DNA from: Pseudoalteromonas sp. Z1A8
GTDB lineage: Bacteria; Pseudomonadota; Gammaproteobacteria; Enterobacterales; Alteromonadaceae
DNA: 43,394 bases
Reading direction: 5' to 3'
Assembly: GCF_011378855.1 (NCBI RefSeq)
Contig: NZ_WTLB01000004.1
Span: 106,462 to 149,855, forward strand
The position numbers were made by a program, and so were the translations under genes. This document shows, one piece after another, positions 36,818-43,394 of this stretch. Positions within the stretch are counted from its first letter, which is position 1. Each line of letters opens with the position of its first letter. Under the pieces are notes generated by a model. The model made no database searches. It saw nothing but the letters and a program-made list of their open reading frames with translations, and was not told where the DNA came from.

Positions 36818-38110
36818 ATGAATTTAAAAAAATTATTAACATCAGCAGTTTTAAGTGTCAGCCTTTGTCAAAGTGCAATGGCTGCACCAGTCGAAATAGA
36901 TAAAGTGATTGGCGTTGTAAACGAAGGCGTCATTTTAAAAAGCGAAGTAGACACCATTATTAACCGTGTTAAAAAGCAAGCCGAAGAACAAGGCCAGCAA
37001 TTACCAAAAGACGAAACGCTTCGTGTACAAGCAGTTGAGCGTTTAGTAAATCAAGCACTTATGATGCAAATGGCTGAGCGTATGGGGTTACAAATCTCAG
37101 ATAGCCAACTAGATCAAACGCTTGCAAGCATGGCAAAAGAGCAAGGCGGTACCATTGCCGACTTACGCCGCACTATTGAAGGCGCCGGTGAAAGCTTTCA
37201 AAGCTACCGTGAAGAAATTCGTAAAGAGATCACAACACAGCAAGTAACACGTGCCAGTGTTGATCGCCGTATTTATATTAGTGAGCAAGAAGTTGATAAC
37301 CTTTTAAAAATAATGGAAACCCAAGGTCAAAGTGCTGAAGAGTACGACATTGGCCATATTTTAATAGATATCCCTAACGATGCAACGGCCGATGAAATTG
37401 CTGATGCAAAAACACGTGCAGATAAAGTTATTGAGCTATTGAACGATGGTCAAGAATTTAAGCGTATTGCTATTTCATCATCAAGCGGCTCTAAAGCACT
37501 TGAAGGCGGCCAACTTGGTTACATGGGCATTAACGAAATGCCTTCACTTTTTGCTGAAGCAGTAAAAGGTCAAAAGAAAGGCGCTATTGTAGGCCCGCTT
37601 CGCTCTGGTGCTGGTTTTCATATCATTAAAGTACAAGACGTTCGTGGTTTACAAATTGTAGAAACAACTGAAGTACGTTCACGCCATATATTAATTAAGC
37701 CTTCGATTATTTTAAGCGAAGAAAAAGCACGCTCAATGCTTGCTGGTTTTGCAAAAGAATTACGTGCAGGCACTGCTGACTTTGGCGAACTTGCTAAAGA
37801 ATACTCAGAAGATCCAGGCTCTGCACTTAAAGGTGGCGAGTACGATTGGACAGATCCAACTACTTACGTACCTGCGTTTAAAGATACATTGCTGTCTCTT
37901 AAGCAAGACGAAATAAGCGAACCGTTTAGAACACAGTTTGGTTGGCATATTGTGCAGTTACTTGGTAAACGTGTAGCTGATAAAACAGAGCTTGCTAAAC
38001 GTAACCGTGCTCATGGCATGTTATTTAACCGTAAATTTAAGGAAGAAAGTTTTAACTGGCAGCAAGAAATGCGCGAGCAAGCTCACGTTGATATTTTCCC
38101 AATAGATTAA
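36818..38110 (+). CDS. surA: Periplasmic chaperone and peptidyl-prolyl isomerase SurA
   Basis: SurA escorts outer-membrane proteins, LptD among them, through the periplasm to the BAM complex. The 430-residue protein has a signal peptide (about 1-22), the N-terminal chaperone domain (about 23-165), two parvulin domains (about 170-272 and 282-385, with [13 protein letters not shown] and GGEYDWTDP), and the C-terminal strand DIFPID. It heads the conserved surA-pdxA-rsmA-apaG-apaH operon. The element upstream separates it from lptD by 337 bp. Confidence 0.97.
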   Translation: MNLKKLLTSAVLSVSLCQSAMAAPVEIDKVIGVVNEGVILKSEVDTIINRVKKQAEEQGQQLPKDETLRVQAVERLVNQALMMQMAERMGLQISDSQLDQTLASMAKEQGGTIADLRRTIEGAGESFQSYREEIRKEITTQQVTRASVDRRIYISEQEVDNLLKIMETQGQSAEEYDIGHILIDIPNDATADEIADAKTRADKVIELLNDGQEFKRIAISSSSGSKALEGGQLGYMGINEMPSLFAEAVKGQKKGAIVGPLRSGAGFHIIKVQDVRGLQIVETTEVRSRHILIKPSIILSEEKARSMLAGFAKELRAGTADFGELAKEYSEDPGSALKGGEYDWTDPTTYVPAFKDTLLSLKQDEISEPFRTQFGWHIVQLLGKRVADKTELAKRNRAHGMLFNRKFKEESFNWQQEMREQAHVDIFPID

Positions 38111-38115
38111 TAAAT

Positions 38116-39114
38116 ATGACCTTAAGAATTGCGATTACACCGGGTGAACCAGCCGGTATTGGCCCAGATTTGCTACTCACGCTTGCTCAGCAAGCGTGGG
38201 ATGTTCAACTTATAGCGATTGCCGATGGCAAGCTATTAAAAGAACGTGCAAAGCATTTAGGCTTAACAATAAACTTAATTAAATTTGATGATAACGCACC
38301 AGCAAAAGCAGCACCTGCTGGCAGCTTGTATATTCATCAGGTTGATTTAGGAGCTGATGTAGAGCTTGGCGTACTAAACGACGGTAACGGCCAATACGTG
38401 TTAGATACCTTGCGTATAGCAAGCGAAAAAAACATGGATGGCACCTTCGACGCGGTTGTTACTGGCCCTGTTCACAAAGGCATAATTAATAAAGCGGGCA
38501 TTTCGTTTAGCGGGCACACTGAGTATTTTGCGCAGCAATCAAACACTGCTGATGTAGTTATGATGCTTGCAACTGAAGGCTTACGCGTTGCACTGGTAAC
38601 CACTCATATTCCACTTGCGTATGTATCGCGTGCAATTACACCTGAGCGCTTAACTAAAGTAGCGGGTATTTTAAATCACGACTTACAAACTAAGTTTGGT
38701 ATAGAAAAACCACGTATTTTAGTATGCGGGTTAAACCCACATGCCGGTGAAGATGGCCATTTAGGTCGTGAAGAAATAGAAACAATCACGCCCACGCTTG
38801 AGATACTTAGAAGCGAAGGTATGAATTTAATTGGTCCACTACCGGCCGATACCTTATTTCAAGATAAATACCTATCTGAAGCAGATGCAGTGCTTGCTAT
38901 GTATCACGATCAGGGATTACCTGTGCTAAAATACAAAGGATTTGGTAAATCGGTAAATATTACCCTTGGTTTACCATTTATCCGCACCTCAGTTGACCAC
39001 GGTACTGCACTTGATTTAGCAGGAACTGGTACAGCTGACGTTGGCAGTTTTGAATTAGCGATCCGCGAAGCAATTAAGCTCGCCCAAGAAAAAGCACAAA
39101 TCAATGACCGATAA
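38116..39114 (+). CDS. pdxA: 4-hydroxythreonine-4-phosphate dehydrogenase PdxA
   Basis: PdxA oxidises 4-phospho-hydroxythreonine in the DXP-dependent pathway to pyridoxal phosphate. The 332-residue protein starts with [13 protein letters not shown], has GHTEYFA and the metal-site histidines in CGLNPHAGE and MYHDQG, and ends with [12 protein letters not shown], all typical of PdxA. It begins 5 bp after surA and overlaps rsmA by 11 bp. Confidence 0.97.
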   Translation: MTLRIAITPGEPAGIGPDLLLTLAQQAWDVQLIAIADGKLLKERAKHLGLTINLIKFDDNAPAKAAPAGSLYIHQVDLGADVELGVLNDGNGQYVLDTLRIASEKNMDGTFDAVVTGPVHKGIINKAGISFSGHTEYFAQQSNTADVVMMLATEGLRVALVTTHIPLAYVSRAITPERLTKVAGILNHDLQTKFGIEKPRILVCGLNPHAGEDGHLGREEIETITPTLEILRSEGMNLIGPLPADTLFQDKYLSEADAVLAMYHDQGLPVLKYKGFGKSVNITLGLPFIRTSVDHGTALDLAGTGTADVGSFELAIREAIKLAQEKAQINDR

Positions 39115-39910
39115 AGTACATTTAGGACACCGCGCTCGTAAGCGTTTTGGGCAAAACTTTTTATTTGATGAATCTATCATCGACAAAATAGTCTCTGCGA
39201 TCGATCCTAAACCAGAAGACAACCTAGTAGAAATTGGCCCCGGCCTTGGCGCAATTACTGAGCCAGTAGCCGATTTAAGCGGCCATTTAACGGTTGTTGA
39301 ATTAGATAAAGATTTAGCGCAACGATTAATTGAACACCCATTCTTGGGTCCTAAATTAACCGTTAACCAAGGCGATGCAATGACGTTTGACTTTGCAAGC
39401 TTGGTTCGCGATGACAAAAAATTAAAAGTGTTTGGTAACTTACCTTACAATATTTCGACACCGTTATTGTTTCATCTTTTTGAATTTTCAGATCATATTG
39501 AGCACATGCACTTTATGCTTCAAAAAGAAGTAGTAAAACGCATGGTAGCAGGCCCAGGTAGTAAAACATTTGGCCGCTTAAGCGTAATGACTCAATACTA
39601 CTGTAATGCAATGCCGGTTGTTGAAGTACCACCTGAGTGCTTTAAACCAGCGCCAAAAGTTGACTCTGCGGTTATTCGTTTAATACCTAAAAAGCCAGAG
39701 CAACGTACAGCAAAAAGCGTTAAAATTTTAAACACCGTGTGTTTAGAAGCCTTTAACCAGCGCCGTAAAACGCTACGTAATAGTTTAGGTAACTTACTTA
39801 CCGCAGAAGAGCTTACTAGCATTGGTATTGACATAACGCTACGTGCTGAGCGCTTATCTTTACAACAATTTATTGATATAGCTAACTGGATTTATGACAA
39901 CAAGCAGTAA
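39104..39910 (+). CDS. rsmA: 16S rRNA dimethyladenosine transferase RsmA (KsgA)
   Basis: RsmA dimethylates A1518 and A1519 in 16S rRNA late in 30S assembly. The 268-residue protein has the SAM motif [10 protein letters not shown] near residue 45, the target-adenine motif NLPYNIS near 110 and the C-terminal helical domain. Basic residues at the N-terminus ([11 protein letters not shown]) are typical. It overlaps pdxA by 11 bp and apaG by 17 bp. Confidence 0.97.
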   Translation: MTDKVHLGHRARKRFGQNFLFDESIIDKIVSAIDPKPEDNLVEIGPGLGAITEPVADLSGHLTVVELDKDLAQRLIEHPFLGPKLTVNQGDAMTFDFASLVRDDKKLKVFGNLPYNISTPLLFHLFEFSDHIEHMHFMLQKEVVKRMVAGPGSKTFGRLSVMTQYYCNAMPVVEVPPECFKPAPKVDSAVIRLIPKKPEQRTAKSVKILNTVCLEAFNQRRKTLRNSLGNLLTAEELTSIGIDITLRAERLSLQQFIDIANWIYDNKQ

Positions 39911-40283
39911 TATTGGATCGCCTGTAAAGGTGTCTGTAGAAACATTTTACGTAGAAGGTCAATCTCAACCTGAGCTTGATAAATACGTATTTGCCTACTC
40001 AGTAACAATTAAAAACCATAGCCTATGTAGTGCAAAACTACTAAGCCGCTATTGGTTAATTACCGATGCAAATGGCAAAGAAGTAACTGTTGAAGGTGAA
40101 GGCGTTGTTGGTGAAATGCCAGACATTGGCCCAGGCGAAAGCTATAAATACACCAGCGGTGCAATTTTAGATACACCGGTAGGCACAATGCAAGGCCACT
40201 ATACGTTACGCAACGAATTTGGCTCTGAGTTTCAGGCGCCTATTAATGTGTTTCGTTTGGCTTGCCCTAACATTTTACATTAA
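39894..40283 (+). CDS. apaG: ApaG protein
   Basis: A 129-residue immunoglobulin-like beta-sandwich protein (DUF525) with [24 protein letters not shown] and the conserved [20 protein letters not shown] block. Its molecular function is not settled; it is nearly always encoded with rsmA and apaH. Its start lies inside rsmA (17 bp overlap), so it is probably translated by coupling. Confidence 0.95.
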   Translation: MTTSSNIGSPVKVSVETFYVEGQSQPELDKYVFAYSVTIKNHSLCSAKLLSRYWLITDANGKEVTVEGEGVVGEMPDIGPGESYKYTSGAILDTPVGTMQGHYTLRNEFGSEFQAPINVFRLACPNILH

Positions 40284-40296
40284 GTAGTAACCACTG

Positions 40297-41115
40297 ATGG
40301 CAGATTATGCGATAGGTGATTTACAAGGGTGTTTTAGTGAATTTAGCACCCTTTTACAACGGGTTGATTTTAACCCAAGTAAAGATCACCTTTATTTAGT
40401 TGGTGACATAGTTGCCCGAGGGCCAGATTCCCTAGCCTGCTTAGACTATATTTACCAACATCAAAATAGCATGACCATCACTTTAGGCAATCACGACCTC
40501 CACATGATTGCCTGCTACTTCCTTAACAAGCCTACCAATCCAAAAGATAAACTAAACCCAATATTCCAAAGCCCCAAATTAGCGCACTACATCGCCTTTT
40601 TACAAACACAACCATTGGCTTTAGAGCTTAAAAAGCATAACTGTTTTATATCTCACGCAGGGTTAAATCCCGACTGGTCAATTGAATATGCGCTAAAACA
40701 AGCGCAATTTGCACAACGCTGTTATCAATCAAGTAGTGCTAAAGCATTTTTTGAACACATGTATCAGGCTCACCCAGAGCAGTGGTCAAGCAATCTTGAT
40801 GGCTTTGAAAAATTTAGATACATAGTTAACTATTTTACCCGCATGCGCTTTTTAACGAGTGACAACAAACTTGAGCTTAATGCAAAGGGCGCAGTAACCG
40901 ATAGCCAAATATTAACACCGTGGTTTAACCACCCTAATATTGCTAAAACTAAACACGATATTATTTTTGGCCACTGGGCAGCACTTGAAGGTAAAACGGG
41001 TAATTCACGCGTTCATGCTCTAGATACCGGTTGTGTATGGGGTAACACCATGACGTTAATGGAGCTAAGTACTAAAAAAGTAATTGTAGAAAAATCCCTC
41101 CTTTCATCTAAATAA
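40297..41115 (+). CDS. apaH: Symmetrical bis(5'-nucleosyl)-tetraphosphatase ApaH
   Basis: ApaH splits Ap4A into two ADP and also removes Np4 caps from RNA 5' ends in E. coli. The 272-residue metallophosphatase has GDLQGCF, GDIVARGPDS, GNHDLH and the C-terminal FGHWAALEG and DTGCVWG motifs that hold the two-metal centre. It closes the surA operon, 13 bp after apaG. No terminator hairpin is obvious in the AT-rich stretch that follows. Confidence 0.96.
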   Translation: MADYAIGDLQGCFSEFSTLLQRVDFNPSKDHLYLVGDIVARGPDSLACLDYIYQHQNSMTITLGNHDLHMIACYFLNKPTNPKDKLNPIFQSPKLAHYIAFLQTQPLALELKKHNCFISHAGLNPDWSIEYALKQAQFAQRCYQSSSAKAFFEHMYQAHPEQWSSNLDGFEKFRYIVNYFTRMRFLTSDNKLELNAKGAVTDSQILTPWFNHPNIAKTKHDIIFGHWAALEGKTGNSRVHALDTGCVWGNTMTLMELSTKKVIVEKSLLSSK

Positions 41116-41191
41116 ACTGAAAAAAACTAATACATCTGTTAGATTTATCAATTAATAGTTAAAATTAGTTAAAGTAATTGATTTTAATTAC

Positions 41192-41218
41192 TTAACTTAT
41201 CTTAATTAAAGCCGATAA
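41192..41218 (+). promoter_or_regulatory. Sigma-28 (FliA)-type promoter for the chemotaxis receptor
   Basis: A perfect -10 GCCGATAA (41211-41218) lies 11 bp after a weaker -35 TTAACTTA (41192-41199; 5 of 8 to TAAAGTTT). The start codon is 34 bp downstream. This is the expected promoter class for a chemoreceptor gene. Confidence 0.65.
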
Positions 41219-41251
41219 GTCTTAATTGAAGTACTTTTGAGTGGAAATCTT

Positions 41252-43267
41252 ATGAACCTGACAGTAAGCCAACGTATTTGGGGTGGTTTTATATTTATCA
41301 CCTTATTATTATTAATAATTGGTGGTAATTCCTTAATAAAAATAGCAAACATCGATCGTTCTACTCAAAAGGTGAACCAACTATCACTTCCTGCATTAAA
41401 TAAAAGCTCTGAACTACAAGCCGAATTTATTTTAATGAGTAAAGCCGCTCAAGCGAGCTTTTACACTTCATCAGCAAGTGAGCTCGCACCAATAAAATCA
41501 CAAGTCCTTGAGCAAAAACAGCTATTCAGCACTTTGCACCGTGAACTTCAAGACGTAGTAAAAAACGATGCAGCACTAAATCAAAGCAGCCAAAACGTAG
41601 AAAAAACCTATTTAAGCTTTTTAAGTACTGTTGAAAATTTATTAGAAGATAAAAGCAAACAGCTTGCACTTACCAAGGCTTTAAAAGCACAACTTGAAAA
41701 CATTGAGCTTACAGCTGAAGATGCAAACTCAGTAGTACTTGATATTATCGACATTGATGGGTTTGAGCAAAACCACCCGCGAGCTTATCAAGCTGCAAAC
41801 AATCTAGAAAATAACTTTATGTCGGTAGTTAGTAACAGCACCGACATGCTAACCGTTAAAACGCTTAATACACTCGACATCGTTAAAAACGAGCAAACGT
41901 ATTACTTAGAAGAAGTAGTACGTACCGTTGCGTTAATTCAGCCCGCAATAGAGCAAACTCATAGCGATTTATATTCAAGCCTAAAAGAATATGTTGATAC
42001 CTTAGAAAGTAATATCAAAGGTAGTAACAGTTTAGCTGCAAATAAAAAGCGTTTAATTGATTCGATTACGCTTACGCAAGCAGAACTTGCCCAGTCGGAG
42101 CAAGCAACCAAAATGGCACTTAACCAAATTGATGAGCTAGTTAATCAAGCAAGTGACGTTGCGTTTAAATTACAGCAAGGTGTACGTAGCGACGTAGATT
42201 CAGCTAATTTGTGGACCTGGGTTGGTATGATTATAGCCACTCTATTAGCTATCGCGATTGCTATTATTACCGTTAGCCGCATTACTAAGCCCCTTGCTGA
42301 AGTTAACCGTATTTTAGATATTGTTGCCAGTGGCGACATGACACAACGATTAGACGACAGCGCTAAAGACGAATTTGGCGAACTATCTAAAAGTTGTAAT
42401 ACATTAATTGATAGCCTACGCAGCTTAATTAAAGGCATTATTTCGCGTTCTACTCAGCTTGCAGCAGCATCAGAGCAAACATCTGCCATTACCGCAGAAT
42501 CAAGCCAAGCAATTCGTAATCAGCAAGCACAAGTTGAACAAGCAGCAACGGCAACAACCGAAATGAGCAGTACATCGCAAACGGTTAGCAACAGCGCTCA
42601 ACAAGCACTTAGCGAAATTAAAAACGCTGACAAAGAAGCTGAACGTGTCAAAGGTATTTCGAACAACAATAAAGCAACTATTGAACAGCTTGCTCGTGAA
42701 GTAGACGACGCTTCGCAAGTTATTAATAAACTACATCAAGATAGCGCATCAATAGGCAGCATTTTAGATGTAATACGCGGTATAGCGGATCAAACTAACC
42801 TACTTGCACTAAATGCCGCAATTGAAGCCGCACGTGCTGGTGAATATGGCCGAGGCTTTGCTGTTGTAGCAGACGAAGTACGCTCACTAGCGAGTAAAAC
42901 TCAAGAATCGACCCAAGAGATACAATCAATGATTGAGTCTCTTCAAACAGGCGCAGAAGCCGCAGTAACGGCAATGAGTAAAGGTAAGCAACGTGCGGTA
43001 TCGTGTGTTGAGCAAACAGACCTAGCAAGCAGTGCACTTGATTCAATTACATTTGCGGTTTCGCAAGCCCACGATGTAAGTGAAGAAATTTCGACAGCAG
43101 CGCTTGAGCAACAACAAGTAGCACAAGAAATTAGCGAACGCCTTGAGTCGATTGTAGCCATAGCAGAGCAAACAGCCGAAGGCGCAAACCAAACCAACAT
43201 TTCAAGCTCAGAAGTAGCAAAACTTGCCGAAGAACTACGCTTGTCGGTAGACGAATTTAAAGTTTAG
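41252..43267 (+). CDS. Methyl-accepting chemotaxis protein
   Basis: A 671-residue transmembrane chemoreceptor: first membrane helix (about 8-30), a helical periplasmic sensor (about 31-317), second membrane helix (about 319-340), a HAMP linker (to about 395, with [12 protein letters not shown]), and a signalling domain with the invariant hairpin tip region from about 508 to 545 ([20 protein letters not shown]). The sensor has no motif I recognise, so the ligand is unknown. No C-terminal NWETF-like CheR pentapeptide is present; the chain ends in EFKV. I start at ATG 41252; the longer frame begins with TTG. A sigma-28 promoter lies upstream. Confidence 0.95.
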   Translation: MNLTVSQRIWGGFIFITLLLLIIGGNSLIKIANIDRSTQKVNQLSLPALNKSSELQAEFILMSKAAQASFYTSSASELAPIKSQVLEQKQLFSTLHRELQDVVKNDAALNQSSQNVEKTYLSFLSTVENLLEDKSKQLALTKALKAQLENIELTAEDANSVVLDIIDIDGFEQNHPRAYQAANNLENNFMSVVSNSTDMLTVKTLNTLDIVKNEQTYYLEEVVRTVALIQPAIEQTHSDLYSSLKEYVDTLESNIKGSNSLAANKKRLIDSITLTQAELAQSEQATKMALNQIDELVNQASDVAFKLQQGVRSDVDSANLWTWVGMIIATLLAIAIAIITVSRITKPLAEVNRILDIVASGDMTQRLDDSAKDEFGELSKSCNTLIDSLRSLIKGIISRSTQLAAASEQTSAITAESSQAIRNQQAQVEQAATATTEMSSTSQTVSNSAQQALSEIKNADKEAERVKGISNNNKATIEQLAREVDDASQVINKLHQDSASIGSILDVIRGIADQTNLLALNAAIEAARAGEYGRGFAVVADEVRSLASKTQESTQEIQSMIESLQTGAEAAVTAMSKGKQRAVSCVEQTDLASSALDSITFAVSQAHDVSEEISTAALEQQQVAQEISERLESIVAIAEQTAEGANQTNISSSEVAKLAEELRLSVDEFKV

Positions 43268-43283
43268 CTTTACTAAAACGATT

Positions 43284-43323
43284 AAAAAACCCGCCTACAA
43301 ATATCACCTAACCCGTAGGCGGG
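43284..43323 (-). terminator. Hairpin after the chemotaxis receptor
   Basis: A 9-bp stem CCCGCCTAC/GTAGGCGGG (43290-43323) with a 16-nt loop. On the minus strand it is followed by six T, so it may end transcription of a convergent gene beyond the right edge. The GTAGGCGGG arm also resembles the start of the REP-like family. Confidence 0.5.
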
Positions 43324-43394
43324 AGTTTACCTCGCGCAGCTCTTGAGAGTTTACCTCGCACAGCTCTTGAAAGTTTACCTTCACGCATCCATAA
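43323..43394. repeat. 24-bp direct repeats at the right edge (three copies seen)
   Basis: Copies at 43323-43346, 43347-43370 and 43371-43394. The first two differ at one base (GAGTTTACCTCGC[G/A]CAGC). The third keeps AGTTTACCT and then diverges. The array may continue beyond the window. Confidence 0.75.

Noticed and set aside
43323..43394. Short 24-bp repeats as a CRISPR start
   Set aside because: The copies directly adjoin without spacers.

Overview
The window looks like a piece of a Pseudoalteromonas-type chromosome (marine Gammaproteobacteria, Alteromonadales). The DNA is AT-rich, the proteins are closest to gammaproteobacterial families, and several gene groups have a familiar gammaproteobacterial order: orn next to rsgA-psd, efp with epmA and epmB, amgK-murU divergent from lptD-surA-pdxA-rsmA-apaG-apaH, and a TonB2/TtpC-type energy-transducing operon. 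Most of it is core genome. No prophage, complete insertion sequence, CRISPR array or defence island was seen.

Layout. 1-150: a stable-RNA-type promoter pointing out of the left edge. 161-2767: orn, rsgA and psd. 3000-3118: REP-like palindromes. 3153-9837: a minus-strand thiamine operon (thiC-thiO-thiS-thiG-thiDE-thiF) behind a TPP riboswitch with an intrinsic terminator. 9948-10871: a META-domain lipoprotein and a 4HBT thioesterase. 10974-13073: a TonB-dependent receptor. 13157-14246: a striking tandem array of about seven 150-166 bp palindromic units. 14255-16910: EF-P and its two lysine-modification enzymes. 16907-18028: three small genes, one with a sigma-28-like promoter. 18308-19324: galE, followed by more REP-like elements. 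19620-27755: an iron-uptake region with a piuC/ybiX dioxygenase, a Fiu-like siderophore receptor, and a divergent DUF3450-ttpC-exbB-exbD-tonB-TPR operon. 27916-30556: zapE, rsuA, rluA. 30642-34127: a DUF3530 hydrolase and the amgK-murU-djlA operon. 34228-41115: lptD, a MITE-like element, then surA-pdxA-rsmA-apaG-apaH. 41252-43267: a chemotaxis receptor with a sigma-28-like promoter. The right edge carries a hairpin and 24-bp direct repeats.

How the genes work together. The thi operon makes both halves of thiamine (pyrimidine by ThiC/ThiD, thiazole by ThiO/ThiS/ThiG/ThiF) and couples them with ThiE, with TPP feedback in the leader. The iron region pairs an outer-membrane receptor with its own proton-driven TonB machine. 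The lptD-surA block combines LPS export and outer-membrane protein folding with rRNA methylation and Ap4A hydrolysis, and the opposite strand carries peptidoglycan-sugar recycling.

The least ordinary content is non-coding. One family of REP-like palindromes, roughly GTAGGCG-N-GAGCTTGCTC, occurs in four clusters, all four between convergent genes, and is amplified into a 1.1 kb array. A second palindrome type sits inside the thi operon. A roughly 300 bp MITE-like element begins within the lptD stop codon.
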